This document shows, piece after piece, positions 27,815 to 37,713 of a DNA stretch of 64,000 nt (position 1 is the first letter of the stretch; each line of letters starts with the position of its first letter). Position numbers and translations under genes: made by a program. Source of the stretch: Vibrio ostreae (lineage in GTDB: Bacteria > Pseudomonadota > Gammaproteobacteria > Enterobacterales > Vibrionaceae); the NCBI RefSeq assembly GCF_019226825.1, contig NZ_CP076643.1, forward strand, positions 2,046,001-2,110,000, written 5' to 3'. The notes below the pieces were generated by a model. That model did no database searches. It was given only the letters and a program-made list of their open reading frames with translations, and was not told the origin of the DNA.

Positions 27815-28690
27815 TTACTCCTGCTGATGAAAATGGCGTAGCGCCTGAATCTCATCCGCCCAGAGATCCGGGTCGATCGTTTCTAAAATCAATGGGATAC
27901 CATTAAAACGAGTATCTTTAGCTATGTATTCAAAACAGCTCCATCCGATCTCTCCCGCACCCAGCGAGTGGTGACGGTCGACCCGGCTACCGTAGGCCGA
28001 CTTTGAATCATTAATATGCATTGCCCTTAAATAGTGCATACCGACAATGCGATCGAATTCAGCAAAGGTCGCTTCGCACGCTTGGGCACTGCGCAGATCA
28101 TAGCCGGCAGCAAAGGTATGACAGGTATCTAAGCACACACCGACCCGCGATTTATCTTCCACCTGCGCGATGATTTCCGCCAGATGTTCAAACTTCCAGC
28201 CGAGGTTAGTGCCTTGCCCTGCGGTGTTCTCAATCACCGCAATCACATCCGGTACGGCCTGATGAGCCAGGTTAATCGATTCGGCGATCGTGGCCAGACA
28301 TTCACTTTCGCTAACCTGTTTCAGATGACTGCCGGGATGGAAGTTGAGCAGCGTCAGACCCAGTTGCTGGCAGCGTTCCATCTCGTCAATAAACGCCGCA
28401 CGTGACTTATTGAGTTTTTCTTCTTCCGGCGCGCCCAGGTTAATCAGATACGAGTCATGCGGCAAAATGTGCTCAGCGGAAAAACCCAGCCGGGCACAGT
28501 TGGCTTTGAATGCCCGGATAGTGGACGCTTCCAGCGGCTTGGCCACCCACTGACGCTGGTTCTTGGTAAACAGAGCAAAGGCGTTGGCGCCGATCTCTTT
28601 CGCTCGCAACGGAGCCTGATCGACCCCGCCGGATGCCGAAACATGCGCGCCGATAAATTTCGTGGTCAGGTTGGTATTGCTGTTTGTCAT
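27815..28690 (-). CDS. nfo: endonuclease IV
   Basis: A 291-residue TIM-barrel zinc enzyme that cuts the DNA backbone at abasic sites. Signatures are [19 protein letters not shown] at the N-terminus, [22 protein letters not shown] and [20 protein letters not shown]. Metal ligands H, E and D of the family are all in place. Length matches other vibrios, with a short N-terminal extension compared with E. coli. Confidence 0.95.
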   Translation of the reverse strand: MTNSNTNLTTKFIGAHVSASGGVDQAPLRAKEIGANAFALFTKNQRQWVAKPLEASTIRAFKANCARLGFSAEHILPHDSYLINLGAPEEEKLNKSRAAFIDEMERCQQLGLTLLNFHPGSHLKQVSESECLATIAESINLAHQAVPDVIAVIENTAGQGTNLGWKFEHLAEIIAQVEDKSRVGVCLDTCHTFAAGYDLRSAQACEATFAEFDRIVGMHYLRAMHINDSKSAYGSRVDRHHSLGAGEIGWSCFEYIAKDTRFNGIPLILETIDPDLWADEIQALRHFHQQE

Positions 28691-28854
28691 TCAATCACTA
28701 CACACTTTCAGTTCTACTTGCTAACTGCCTGATGTCGGGCCAGGCAGAACACGCCAAGAACCAAACATGTAGTAAAATTACTACATATTTGGTTCTCACA
28801 TAAATTTGAGTACTTACGACCAGAAAAAGCATTGCTATGTTTTAAAACGCTTTG

Positions 28855-28868
28855 TTGATCATAATCAA
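28855..28868 (+). promoter_or_regulatory. FNR box, upstream, grcA promoter
   Basis: TTGAT-CATA-ATCAA, a perfect FNR half-site pair. Its centre lies exactly 53 bp upstream of the centre of the second box. E. coli grcA (yfiD) has two FNR sites with that same spacing, at -93.5 and -40.5. Confidence 0.8.
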
Positions 28869-28907
28869 CATTTTAACCGTTATTAAATTGTGGCTTAATG
28901 TTGTTTA

Positions 28908-28921
28908 TTGACCTAAATCAA
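28908..28921 (+). promoter_or_regulatory. FNR box, promoter-proximal, grcA
   Basis: TTGAC-CTAA-ATCAA, one mismatch from the FNR consensus. TATAAT at 28946-28951 is well placed as the -10 element, putting this box near -42 as for class II FNR activation. Confidence 0.82.
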
Positions 28922-29017
28922 TACAATAAATAGGGATATTGGATATATAATATCAAGCTCAGCCCGCATTGAAAATTAACAACCATTCATGCCCTATCAG
29001 TGAACGAGGAGATTGTA

Positions 29018-29395
29018 ATGATCCAAGGTATCCAAATTACTCAAGCCGCTAATGATGACCTACTTAACTCCATTTGGCTAATCGATAATGAAGCCAACGA
29101 AGCGCGCTGCGTTGCCGCTGTCGCCGGTTATCAAGCCGATCAGGTGGTGGCTTTAAACGAACTGGGCCAGTTCGAAAGCCGTGAAATTGCAATTGAGCGC
29201 ACACCACGCATCGAAGGCGGTCAGCACCTGAACGTCAACGTCCTGAAACGCGAAACCCTGCTGGATGCAGTCGAAAACCCGGATAAATACCCACAGCTGA
29301 CGATTCGTGTTTCCGGCTACGCGGTGCGTTTTAACTCGCTGACTCAAGAGCAGCAGCGCGACGTTATCGCGCGTACTTTTACTGAGACTCTGTAA
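29018..29395 (+). CDS. grcA: autonomous glycyl radical cofactor
   Basis: A 125-residue protein that can replace the damaged glycyl-radical domain of pyruvate formate-lyase. The C-terminal radical motif [12 protein letters not shown] is present, with glycine 100 as the radical site. The start at 29018 follows GAGGAG; a GTG six codons upstream is unsupported. Two FNR boxes lie upstream, predicting strong induction without oxygen. A terminator follows. Confidence 0.95.
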   Translation: MIQGIQITQAANDDLLNSIWLIDNEANEARCVAAVAGYQADQVVALNELGQFESREIAIERTPRIEGGQHLNVNVLKRETLLDAVENPDKYPQLTIRVSGYAVRFNSLTQEQQRDVIARTFTETL

Positions 29396-29437
29396 GTCTC
29401 AGACCGACACTTAAGTCACAGGACAAAGTCCAGATGC

Positions 29438-29468
29438 AAAAAAAGCGGTGCTCTAGGCACCGCTTTTT
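29438..29468 (+). terminator. rho-independent terminator after grcA
   Basis: AAAAGCGGTGC/GCACCGCTTTTT stem with a five-base loop, running into TTTTT. A-rich bases on the other side make it possibly bidirectional, serving thrC as well. Confidence 0.9.
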
Positions 29469-29531
29469 ATTTACTGTGGCACAACGACTCATTTGCTCAC
29501 CCAGAACAAACCGTCGCTCTGTATCGGCCGA

Positions 29532-30815
29532 TTAAGACTGCACATTAACCAGCAGCGATTTCAGCGCGTCGAAGTCATTATCCAGATCCACCGACAGCAG
29601 CTCCATCGCCGCATGCTTGGCCAGAGGAGCCGGCAGTTCGATATCTGACTGCAGAATATCATCCACCACTTCTTTGAATTTCGCCGGATGCGCGGTACAC
29701 AGGAACAGGCCAGTTTCACCCGGCTGAAGCTGTTCATTCAGGACGCGGTAAGCGATTGCACCGTGAGGCTCACACAGGTAACCCAGCGCGTTCAGCTCTT
29801 TCACCGATTCAGCACTTTCGTTATCCAGCACTGCGCCTTTACCCAGAGTTTCCAGACCCCAGTCTTTCAGGCGGCACAACTCTTCGATGCGCGGCCAGTT
29901 GTTTGGCTGGCTGACATCCATGGCGTTTGAGGTGGTGGCAACCGTTGGCTTGGGATCCCATTGACCGGTTTCCAGGTAACGAGGCACCGTATCGTTGGCA
30001 TTCGTTGCCGCGATAAAGCGCTTGATTGGCAAACCGAGTGCTTTCGCCAGCAGGCCGGCAGTCAGGTTACCAAAGTTACCGCTTGGTACCGAGATCACCA
30101 GGTTTTCGCGTTCAGCTTTGCTCAGCTGCGCGGCAGCTTCGAAGTAGTAGCAGATCTGCGCCATCAGACGACTAATGTTGATCGAGTTTGCTGAGTTCAG
30201 ACCGATCTGCTTACGCAGCTCAGCATCATCAAAGGCTTTTTTCACCAATGCCTGACAGGCATCGAAATCACCGTTGATCGCCACAGTGTGGATATTGTTA
30301 CCCAGCGTACAGAACAGTTTTTCCTGCAGCGGACTGATCTTGCCTTTCGGATACAGGATCACGACATTGATGTCTTCCATGCCGTAAAACGCGTGCGCTA
30401 CTGCTGCACCGGTATCACCGGACGTTGCGGTCAGGATGGTGATTTTACCGCCGTCAGAGACGGCAGCCAGTGATTGCGCCATAAAGCGACCACCGAAGTC
30501 TTTGAACGCCAGAGTCGGGCCATGGAACAGCTCCAGTGCGTACACGCCGTCTTTGACTGACTTAATCGGAGCCGGGAACTGGAATGCCGCATCGACCATA
30601 GCGTTGACCTGCTCTTCTGCCAGTTCATCACCAATCAGTGCCGACAAAATCTTGGTGCTACGCGCGACAAAGTCTTGCGCCAGCAGCGCATCGATGTCAT
30701 CAAACTTAGGCAGTTCCGACGGGAAAAACAGGCCCTGGTTACGGCCTAACCCTTGGCGCACGGCTTGGCCAAAGGAAACTTGTTCATCATTTTCTTTTAT
30801 GTTGTAAAGCTTCAT
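29532..30815 (-). CDS. thrC: threonine synthase
   Basis: A 427-residue PLP enzyme that converts O-phosphohomoserine to threonine. The PLP lysine lies in [17 protein letters not shown] near residue 105, and the phosphate-binding glycine-rich loop is [13 protein letters not shown]. It is the last gene of thrABC; its ATG overlaps the thrB stop by four bases (ATGA), so translation is probably coupled. Expression is set by the thrL attenuator 3.5 kb upstream. Confidence 0.96.
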   Translation of the reverse strand: MKLYNIKENDEQVSFGQAVRQGLGRNQGLFFPSELPKFDDIDALLAQDFVARSTKILSALIGDELAEEQVNAMVDAAFQFPAPIKSVKDGVYALELFHGPTLAFKDFGGRFMAQSLAAVSDGGKITILTATSGDTGAAVAHAFYGMEDINVVILYPKGKISPLQEKLFCTLGNNIHTVAINGDFDACQALVKKAFDDAELRKQIGLNSANSINISRLMAQICYYFEAAAQLSKAERENLVISVPSGNFGNLTAGLLAKALGLPIKRFIAATNANDTVPRYLETGQWDPKPTVATTSNAMDVSQPNNWPRIEELCRLKDWGLETLGKGAVLDNESAESVKELNALGYLCEPHGAIAYRVLNEQLQPGETGLFLCTAHPAKFKEVVDDILQSDIELPAPLAKHAAMELLSVDLDNDFDALKSLLVNVQS

Positions 30816-31783
30816 AGCTCACTTCCTGTCACTTTCGAACCCTGCTTGTCGAGACGACAAACATGCACGAATCCTTCTTCATTTTGGACGTAATTTTGTT
30901 CCAGCCAACGCGCAACACGCTCAGCCACTTCTTTGTCTTTGCAGACACTGAACAGGGTCGGGCCGCTGCCCGAGATACCGGTGGCCAGAGCGCCTGCAGA
31001 GGTCGCGTACTGACGCGCCTGCGCAAAGCCAGGCAGCAGTTTCTCACGATACGGCTCTGCGATCACGTCTTTGATCATTTTTGCCGCCAGTTCAGGCTGA
31101 TCGGTATGGCAAGCGTGAATAAAGCCGGCCAGATAGCGGCCATGGGCAATAATATCCTGACGACGATACTGCGCCGGCAGAATCGCGCGCGCTTCGGCGG
31201 TGGAGACCTTGATGCCCGGATACGCCATCACCCAGTACCAGTCATCAAAACACGGGACTTCCTGGCTGATGATACCCAGCTCTTCCAGCATCAGTTGCAC
31301 GCCGCCCAGATAACACGGCGCCACATTGTCATAGTGGATGCCACCGGAAATCTTGCCTTCCATTTCGCCCATCAGCGCCAGCAGCTCGGTTTCATTCAGC
31401 GGCTGACCGTGAAAACGGTTCAGCGCATCGAGCGCGGCCACGATAGAACAGGCACTGGAGCCAAGGCCGGAACCAATCGGCATATTCTTTTCCAGTGTCA
31501 TGTCGAGCGGTTTGAGTGCGATGTGCTTTTTGTCCAGTTCGCGGGCAAACACAGTCCAGCAGTCGTAAACGATATTCTCTTTCGGATCGGTCGGTAGTTT
31601 AGCAACAAAGTTACCAGCCGTGTGCAGAGTAAACGCTTCGCTGCCCGCTTTGACCATCACGCGGTCGCCGAGCAGAGTGCCGTCCACCGGGGACACCGCG
31701 GCCCCCAGTACATCAAAACCGACACTGACATTACCAATCGATGCCGGAGCATAAACGACGACACTCATATCACTTGAACTCAT
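30812..31783 (-). CDS. thrB: homoserine kinase
   Basis: A 323-residue GHMP kinase that phosphorylates homoserine. The ATP-binding motif [17 protein letters not shown] lies near residue 97. I choose the ATG at 31783 because AGGGG, eight bases upstream, overlaps the end of thrA; a second ATG five codons later (giving [10 protein letters not shown], the start seen in some vibrios) lacks a ribosome site. It lies four bases after thrA and overlaps thrC. Confidence 0.95.
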   Translation of the reverse strand: MSSSDMSVVVYAPASIGNVSVGFDVLGAAVSPVDGTLLGDRVMVKAGSEAFTLHTAGNFVAKLPTDPKENIVYDCWTVFARELDKKHIALKPLDMTLEKNMPIGSGLGSSACSIVAALDALNRFHGQPLNETELLALMGEMEGKISGGIHYDNVAPCYLGGVQLMLEELGIISQEVPCFDDWYWVMAYPGIKVSTAEARAILPAQYRRQDIIAHGRYLAGFIHACHTDQPELAAKMIKDVIAEPYREKLLPGFAQARQYATSAGALATGISGSGPTLFSVCKDKEVAERVARWLEQNYVQNEEGFVHVCRLDKQGSKVTGSEL

Positions 31784-31786
31784 TGA

Positions 31787-34246
31787 TTAAACCCCTAATT
31801 TCCAGCCTAAAGTACGCATCACATCGGCAAATACACCGGCCGCAGTCACTTCGGTACCCGCGCCGTAGCCGCGCAGTACCAGAGGAATTGGTTGATAGTA
31901 ACGGCTGTAGAATGCCAGCGCGTTCTCGCCATCCTTGATCTTAAACATTGGATCGTTTTCATCGGCCACCGCAATACGCACGTGACACTGGCCGTCGCTG
32001 ATCTCACCCACGTAACGCAGCACTTTGCCTTCTTTAGCCGCTTCATCACACAGCGACTTGAAGTACGCATCCGCCTGCGGCAGACGAGCCATGAAATCTT
32101 CCACACTGCCTGACGCATCAAAGCCCGGAGGCAGAGCCTGCTCGACATTCACATCCGAAAGCTCCAGCACCATACCCGCTTCACGTGCCAGGATCAGCAG
32201 CTTACGCGCCACATCCATACCGGACAGGTCATCACGCGGATCCGGCTCAGTGAAGCCCTTCTCTTTGGCGACTGTGGTGGCTTCACTGAAAGAAAGCCCT
32301 TCATCGAGTTTACCGAAGATAAACGACAGCGAACCGGACAGAATACCGTTGAATTTCTCCAGCTCATCACCGGCGGCAATCAGGTTTTGCAGGTTTTCAA
32401 TGACCGGCAGACCGGCGCCAACTGTGGTCTCGTACATCAGTTTACGACGTGAGTGGCGCGCCACTTCACGCAACTGATGGTAGTACGCCATGCTGGCCGT
32501 ATTGGCTTTCTTGTTCGGTGTCACCACGTGGAAACCGGCCGACAGGAAGTCTGCATACTGGCTGGCAATCTCATCGCTTGACGTACAGTCGACCAGCACC
32601 GGGTTAATGATGTGGTTGCGTTGCACCAGGGCAATCAGACGCGCCAGTGAGAACTCTTCTGAAGCATCGTTCATGCGGTCACGCCAGTGCTCCAGCGGCA
32701 GACCGTCACTGTCCAGCAGCAGGCCTTTGCTGTTCGCCAGACCGCACACGCGGATCACGATACCTTTGTCTGCCAGTTTCGCTTGCTGACGATGGATCTG
32801 ATCAACCAGTTCGCCGCCGACACCGCCGACACCGACCACGAACACATCGAGGAAGTGTTTCGAGTTGAACAGATTTTCGTGGCACGATTTGATCGCCAGC
32901 GACACTTTATCTTCCGGGATCACCGCTGAGATCGCACGCTCAGACGAGCCCTGGGCAATCGCCACGATATTGACGTGCGCTTCGGTCAGTGAAGCGAAGA
33001 ATTGTGACGCCACGCCGCGTGTGGTGCGCATGCCATCACCAACCAGAGTGATGATCGACAGGTCATCGATAAACTCAACCGGCTCGAGCAGTCCATCTTT
33101 CAGTTCCAGCTCGAACGACTCGGCCAGCGCCTGTTGGGCCAGCGCTTTGTGCTGCGCTTCAATACAGAAGCTGATGCTGTACTCAGAAGAAGACTGAGTG
33201 ATAAGTACAATCGACACACCCGCAGCAGACATAGCGCCGAACACTCGGCTCGCCATACCAACCATGCCCTTCATCCCCGGGCCGGAGACGTTGACCATGG
33301 TCAGATCGTTCAGGGTAGTGATGCCTTTGATCGCCAGTTTATCTTCACCGGTATCCTGGCCAATCAGCGTGCCCGGACCTTGCGGGTTGAAGCTGTTTTT
33401 GATCAAACAAGGGATATGGAACTGGGCAATCGGCGCGATGGTTTTCGGGTGCAGAACGGACGCACCGAAGTAAGACAGTTCCATCGCTTCCTGGTAACTG
33501 AGTGATTTGAGCAGACGCGCATCGTCGACCAGACGCGGATCACAGTTGTAGACACCGTCGACATCGGTCCAGATTTCACAGCAATCGGCGCGCAGACAAG
33601 CTGCCAGTACCGCCGCCGAATAGTCAGAACCATTACGGCCCAGGCACACCAGCTCGCCTTTTTTATTGCCGGCAGTAAAGCCAGGCATGATGTTGACGTG
33701 ATTGGCTGGGAGCGGGTTCTGTTTAAAGCGCTGCGTGGAAGCATCCACATCCACCATGGCTTCCAGATAGTCGCCTTTGGCCAGCAGGTACTGCACCGGG
33801 TCAATCAGGTTAGCGGCCAGCCCCTTCGCTTCCATCACCGCTTTCATCAGCTGGATAGAAATGCGCTCACCTTTACTGATGATGCGGGCATTAACATAAT
33901 CCGGGCAAGTGCCCAGCAGGCTCATGCCGTGCACATACTGACGCAGCTGCGCCATGGCTGTGCTGACCTGCTGCTCGAAGTCTTTACCATCGATATTCGG
34001 TAATACCGCTTTAATCGCTGCAAACAGCTCATGAAATGACGTTTCCAGTTCTGCGACCTGGAGTTCAGCTTCGCCGTTGCGCAGTGCATTTTCAATCACG
34101 GCCACCAGCTTGTTGGTGGTTTTACCCGGCGCTGAAAGTACCACTGCCACTTCTTCTTGTTGTGCATTGTTGGCAATGATATCGGCCGCTCTTAAAAAAC
34201 GGTCAGCATCAGCTAACGATGAACCTCCAAACTTTAATACTCGCAT
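31787..34246 (-). CDS. thrA: bifunctional aspartokinase I / homoserine dehydrogenase I
   Basis: An 819-residue fusion enzyme catalysing the first and third steps of the threonine branch. The N-terminal kinase begins [17 protein letters not shown]; two regulatory ACT-type segments lie around residues 310-450, where threonine feedback acts. The dehydrogenase starts near 465 with the NADP motif [13 protein letters not shown] and contains [15 protein letters not shown]. The start at 34246 follows GGAGGAAGGG. The gene lies directly downstream of a threonine/isoleucine leader peptide and attenuator. Confidence 0.96.
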   Translation of the reverse strand: MRVLKFGGSSLADADRFLRAADIIANNAQQEEVAVVLSAPGKTTNKLVAVIENALRNGEAELQVAELETSFHELFAAIKAVLPNIDGKDFEQQVSTAMAQLRQYVHGMSLLGTCPDYVNARIISKGERISIQLMKAVMEAKGLAANLIDPVQYLLAKGDYLEAMVDVDASTQRFKQNPLPANHVNIMPGFTAGNKKGELVCLGRNGSDYSAAVLAACLRADCCEIWTDVDGVYNCDPRLVDDARLLKSLSYQEAMELSYFGASVLHPKTIAPIAQFHIPCLIKNSFNPQGPGTLIGQDTGEDKLAIKGITTLNDLTMVNVSGPGMKGMVGMASRVFGAMSAAGVSIVLITQSSSEYSISFCIEAQHKALAQQALAESFELELKDGLLEPVEFIDDLSIITLVGDGMRTTRGVASQFFASLTEAHVNIVAIAQGSSERAISAVIPEDKVSLAIKSCHENLFNSKHFLDVFVVGVGGVGGELVDQIHRQQAKLADKGIVIRVCGLANSKGLLLDSDGLPLEHWRDRMNDASEEFSLARLIALVQRNHIINPVLVDCTSSDEIASQYADFLSAGFHVVTPNKKANTASMAYYHQLREVARHSRRKLMYETTVGAGLPVIENLQNLIAAGDELEKFNGILSGSLSFIFGKLDEGLSFSEATTVAKEKGFTEPDPRDDLSGMDVARKLLILAREAGMVLELSDVNVEQALPPGFDASGSVEDFMARLPQADAYFKSLCDEAAKEGKVLRYVGEISDGQCHVRIAVADENDPMFKIKDGENALAFYSRYYQPIPLVLRGYGAGTEVTAAGVFADVMRTLGWKLGV

Positions 34247-34277
34247 CCCTTCCTCCGAATATTGTAAAAAACTGGTA

Positions 34278-34318
34278 TAAAAAAAGGCCTGTACCGGTTG
34301 GGGTACAGGCCTTTTTTC
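34278..34318 (-). terminator. thr operon attenuator terminator
   Basis: On the minus strand, GGCCTGTACC and GGTACAGGCC pair around a six-base loop, flanked by A and T runs, ending in seven Ts. It lies between the thrL stop and thrA. Ribosome stalling in the leader peptide would prevent its formation. Confidence 0.92.
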
Positions 34319-34331
34319 GAAAATTTTACGC

Positions 34332-34409
34332 TCAGCAGCCTGCCCCAACATGCGTAATGTCGGTAATAATAATGGTGGTGGTCATTACTACTAGGCTGTT
34401 TGTAAACAT
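34332..34409 (-). CDS. thrL: thr operon leader peptide
   Basis: A 25-codon open frame reading [20 protein letters not shown] then VGAGC. Six threonines and five isoleucines, including TTTIIIT in a row, are the control codons of threonine operon attenuation. The ribosome site is weak. It is followed by the attenuator terminator and then thrA, the same arrangement as E. coli thrL. Confidence 0.92.
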   Translation of the reverse strand: MFTNSLVVMTTTIIITDITHVGAGC

Positions 34410-34691
34410 ATGAATTCTTGCGTAAGTCGTGTGTTTGCGTTCCCTTACGTTTAACCTATTTTTGCTTAAAGAGTCAACGAAAAATTTGATTTTTTGGCCT
34501 CTTTTTCAAAATTATCGCCTAAAGCTTCAAATCATCATGATTCATATAACTGCTTTATGGCCGAAGCGGGTATACGCTAGGTTGATGATTCAGAATCAGA
34601 TTATTTCTTCGGCAGCCCCGCCGATTTTGTGCTTTACTTAAACGCAGTGCAGTGGACAGCAGACAACGATAAAAATGATAAGGAGGGGTGA

Positions 34692-35156
34692 ATGAAAGTC
34701 ATTCTCGGCATATCTTGCCTCGCCTTCGCCTTGTCGGCGCAAGCCATCACCCTTCCCTCGCTGCCATCGCAGCAGGTCACCTCACCACACAACATGTTTT
34801 TCACCACCGAACAGGACAATCAGGGCTTTGACAGTTGGGTGATTGATGGTGGCTACATGTACAACATTTTTCGCGATGTCGACCTGTATGTTGGTGCGCG
34901 GGTCAATTCATCGATTAACGGCGGAGAAAATGGTTTTCTCAGCGGCGTGCGCTATCAACTGACCGAGCGGGTATCGTTGAAAAGTACCGTGTACTCCCTC
35001 AACCGCAGTGATGATGACAGTAAAAATGGCAATGACTCCCTCTCAGCCGAACTCTCCAGCAGCCTGCGTCTGTCAGACAATCTCGACCTGCGTGCCACAC
35101 TGGATTATCAGCAGTGGCAGCAAGGCATTGAGGTCGGTATCGGCTTTCGTTTCTGA
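34692..35156 (+). CDS. secreted protein, probable small outer-membrane barrel
   Basis: A 154-residue protein with a signal peptide (cleavage expected after ALSAQA, residue 18). The mature part has alternating hydrophobic and polar residues, with strand-like segments DLYVGARVNS, FLSGVRYQLT, VSLKSTVYSL, LDLRATLDYQ and a C-terminal VGIGFRF that ends in phenylalanine, a common feature of outer-membrane barrels. No family name can be given. AGGAGGGG precedes the ATG. It stands alone between thrL (divergent) and rraA (convergent). Confidence 0.7.
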   Translation: MKVILGISCLAFALSAQAITLPSLPSQQVTSPHNMFFTTEQDNQGFDSWVIDGGYMYNIFRDVDLYVGARVNSSINGGENGFLSGVRYQLTERVSLKSTVYSLNRSDDDSKNGNDSLSAELSSSLRLSDNLDLRATLDYQQWQQGIEVGIGFRF

Positions 35157-35182
35157 CGTCAATCGGACTCAGTCAGTCTGAC

Positions 35183-35674
35183 TCAAAGAGAGCTTAAATC
35201 CAGTTCGTGCTGGGAGAGCAGCACGCCATTCCAATCGGCATAAATGTAATCGCCCGGATGAATCATCTGATTGTGGATATTGAGGCTGACGTTGATATCT
35301 CCGGCACCGCGTTTCTCGGTTTTGAACGGACAGGCGGCCAGCGCTTTAATGCCTAAATCGATTTGCGACATGGTCACCACATCACGCACTGCGCCATTGA
35401 TGATCACCCCTTCCCACTCATTTTCAATCGCACTGATGGCAATCTGATCGCCCATCAGCGCTTTGCGGCACGAACCGTGGCCGTCGACCACCAGCACCTT
35501 ACCCTTACCATTACGGCTCAGCACTTCTTTGACTTTAGAATTATCATGGTAGCAACGTACGGTGACAATCTCGCCCCAGAACGCACTGCGCATGCCAAAG
35601 TTTTGCAGTGGCAACTCAAGCAGCGTTACCTTGGATTGGTATTTATCACAAATATCCGGTGTTATATCTCTCAT
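35183..35674 (-). CDS. rraA: ribonuclease E activity regulator A
   Basis: A 163-residue trimeric protein that binds RNase E and the degradosome and inhibits RNA cleavage in E. coli. Conserved blocks are [31 protein letters not shown] and [11 protein letters not shown], which match RraA rather than true aldolases. The start at 35674 has GGAGG at good spacing; an ATG one codon earlier is too close. It follows the DUF3293 gene by 28 bp on the same strand. Confidence 0.92.
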   Translation of the reverse strand: MRDITPDICDKYQSKVTLLELPLQNFGMRSAFWGEIVTVRCYHDNSKVKEVLSRNGKGKVLVVDGHGSCRKALMGDQIAISAIENEWEGVIINGAVRDVVTMSQIDLGIKALAACPFKTEKRGAGDINVSLNIHNQMIHPGDYIYADWNGVLLSQHELDLSSL

Positions 35675-35702
35675 CATTCCTCCATGATTCTTGCTGGGCT
35701 TA

Positions 35703-36092
35703 TTATGGTAATTTATCGCGCAGCGGGCCCAGGCAATACGCCTGATGAGGCACACAAGCGTGCAGCCACAACTCGCCGTCGCTGATATAGTAAATCGCAT
35801 TCTGGCCAAACTCAGTGGCCAGCTGCAGCGCTGCAGCTAAAGGCATGGCTACGGCAAAACTGTCTTCAAACCAGTCAAACCTTGGGTCGCCGACCCGGAC
35901 TCTACTCCAATCATAGTTGGCTATGGTTTGCTGTAAACGTTGATTATTTACGCAATTCTCACTGTCTGACAACCGAATACTTTTCGGGTTCCATGCGGTG
36001 ATTACCGCAAAAGAGGCAAATAACGTCTCGTTTTCAAAGCAAAAACAGACATTTTGGTAAGCCTGCCATAATCTTGGGTCGATAGTGCTCAT
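35703..36092 (-). CDS. DUF3293 family protein
   Basis: A 129-residue soluble protein. The features [20 protein letters not shown] followed by a short helix, and [18 protein letters not shown] at the end, agree with DUF3293, a family of unknown function in gammaproteobacteria. It lies 28 bp upstream of rraA and is probably cotranscribed with it. It is divergent from arcA across a 319 bp gap. Confidence 0.75.
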   Translation of the reverse strand: MSTIDPRLWQAYQNVCFCFENETLFASFAVITAWNPKSIRLSDSENCVNNQRLQQTIANYDWSRVRVGDPRFDWFEDSFAVAMPLAAALQLATEFGQNAIYYISDGELWLHACVPHQAYCLGPLRDKLP

Positions 36093-36145
36093 TCTCGTCT
36101 TTTTACAACTCGTTATTACTATTCATATCTGTTACATTTCAACCC

Positions 36146-36159
36146 TTGATATAAATCAA
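36146..36159 (+). promoter_or_regulatory. FNR box upstream of arcA
   Basis: TTGAT-ATAA-ATCAA, a perfect FNR site, about 250 bp before the arcA start. E. coli arcA is activated by FNR. The rest of the 36093-36411 gap is AT-rich with no gene; a long arcA leader is likely. Confidence 0.72.
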
Positions 36160-36411
36160 CAAAGTTGTTGGAATTAACATCAGGCCGTTGTTAGCAAGCT
36201 GTTAACATTATAGAATTCGTTTTAAAGACTAGTAGAACCAGTGGGATATTGGATCTCAATGGCTAGTGTTATCCATGGAAGGCGGGCAACCAAAGTCAGC
36301 ATAATCACGAAAATCTTTGGTTTATTATCAACATAAAATTACTTGTATGTTATGTTTTTGCCTAGAATAAGTTCTATTAGCACATTTTTTTCACAAGTTT
36401 AGGTACCGCCA

Positions 36412-37128
36412 ATGCAAACCCCGCAGATTCTTATCGTTGAAGACGAGCAGGTGACTCGTAACACTCTGAAGAGTATTTTTGAAGCAGAGGGCTACGCTGT
36501 TTTTGAGGCCAGTAACGGTGAAGAGATGCACCATGTGCTGACCGATAACGCCATTAATTTGGTGATTATGGATATCAACCTGCCAGGTAAAAATGGCCTG
36601 CTGCTGGCTCGCGAACTGCGTGAGCAAGCGGACGTAGCCCTGATGTTCCTGACAGGTCGCGACAATGAAGTTGACAAAATTCTTGGCCTGGAAATCGGTG
36701 CAGATGACTACATCACTAAACCGTTTAACCCACGAGAGCTGACCATTCGTGCCCGTAATCTGCTAAGCCGTTCGATGAACGCCAGCAGCAGCCACGAAGA
36801 AAAACGCTCGGTTGAGAAATACGAATTCAACGGTTGGGTTCTCGACATCAACAGCCGTTCACTGATCAATCCTAACGGCGACAGCTACAAGCTGCCACGT
36901 TCAGAGTTCCGTGCCCTGCTGCACTTTTGTGAAAACCCGGGCAAGATCCAGACTCGTGCGGATCTGCTGAAGAAAATGACCGGTCGTGAGCTGAAACCAC
37001 ATGACCGTACTGTAGACGTTACCATCCGCCGCATTCGTAAACACTTTGAATCGGTAACCGGTACGCCGGAAATCATCGCCACTATCCATGGTGAAGGTTA
37101 CCGCTTCTGCGGCGACCTGGAAGAGTAA
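36412..37128 (+). CDS. arcA: ArcA response regulator
   Basis: A 238-residue OmpR-type response regulator of respiratory control. The receiver domain (residues 1-120) has the acidic pair VEDE, the phosphorylated aspartate in [12 protein letters not shown] near residue 54 and the conserved lysine in [10 protein letters not shown]. The C-terminal winged helix ends [13 protein letters not shown], exactly as in ArcA. Its sensor ArcB lies convergently only 0.6 kb away, unlike in E. coli where the two are far apart. A terminator follows. Confidence 0.96.
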   Translation: MQTPQILIVEDEQVTRNTLKSIFEAEGYAVFEASNGEEMHHVLTDNAINLVIMDINLPGKNGLLLARELREQADVALMFLTGRDNEVDKILGLEIGADDYITKPFNPRELTIRARNLLSRSMNASSSHEEKRSVEKYEFNGWVLDINSRSLINPNGDSYKLPRSEFRALLHFCENPGKIQTRADLLKKMTGRELKPHDRTVDVTIRRIRKHFESVTGTPEIIATIHGEGYRFCGDLEE

Positions 37129-37213
37129 TCCAGGCTCTGCCAGCAGGTGTCAGCGCCGCTGCCATAACGACCTTATGCAGCACCGGATCTCGCCTCACCT
37201 GCTCACAAAGATG

Positions 37214-37243
37214 AAAAAGCCTCTGCATTAGCAGAGGCTTTTT
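37214..37243 (+). terminator. rho-independent terminator after arcA
   Basis: A 13-base stem AAAAAGCCTCTGC/GCAGAGGCTTTTT with loop ATTA. Being symmetric with A and T runs it can serve both arcA and the convergent lipoprotein gene. Confidence 0.92.
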
Positions 37244-37265
37244 GTTAGCCGCAGATCGGTCAGTA

Positions 37266-37712
37266 TCAGTACACTTTATCAATGCTCACTTTGTGCTGCA
37301 CCAGCCAGATCTCGCCCTGACTGTCGCTCAGACCCAGCGCGACACTGACGCTGCGGTCGATATTCACTTCACTGCCGCTCTGGAACACCACTTCCCAGCG
37401 GTTATCACTCTCAGTGCGCAGCTCGACCATGTCACCATCAATGATCCACATCGAGTCGCCCTGTTTAATCACGATCTCACTGACCGTCAGATCGGCCGGC
37501 AGTTGATCGGACGTTTCCAGGCGCAAAGTTCCGTTCAGGTTCTGGCTTTGCGCACCGGCGCCGGCTTTAGGCATCTGATCGGTCCAGAGATTACTCTCGA
37601 GCTGAATCGCCGTTTGTTCAATCATAGCCAGGTTGCCCTGCTGCCAGTTCACATTCGGGGTCGAACAGGCGACTAAACCTAAGGTCGCCAACAATAAAAG
37701 CCATTTCTTCAT
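37266..37712 (-). CDS. lipoprotein of unknown function linked to arcB
   Basis: A 148-residue predicted lipoprotein with lipobox LVAC (cysteine 16) after a short hydrophobic signal. The residue after the cysteine is serine, which favours outer-membrane sorting. The mature part is rich in beta-strand patterns (TLRLETSDQL, MWIIDGDMVELR, WEVVFQSGSEV) but matches no domain I know. It begins one base after the arcB stop, so it is translated from the same message. A role in ArcB signalling is only a possibility raised by position. Confidence 0.78.
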   Translation of the reverse strand: MKKWLLLLATLGLVACSTPNVNWQQGNLAMIEQTAIQLESNLWTDQMPKAGAGAQSQNLNGTLRLETSDQLPADLTVSEIVIKQGDSMWIIDGDMVELRTESDNRWEVVFQSGSEVNIDRSVSVALGLSDSQGEIWLVQHKVSIDKVY

Positions 37713-37713
37713 G

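Noticed and set aside
34429..34641. 70-codon frame upstream of the outer-membrane-like gene
   Set aside because: No ribosome site; it lies in the thr promoter region and looks non-coding.
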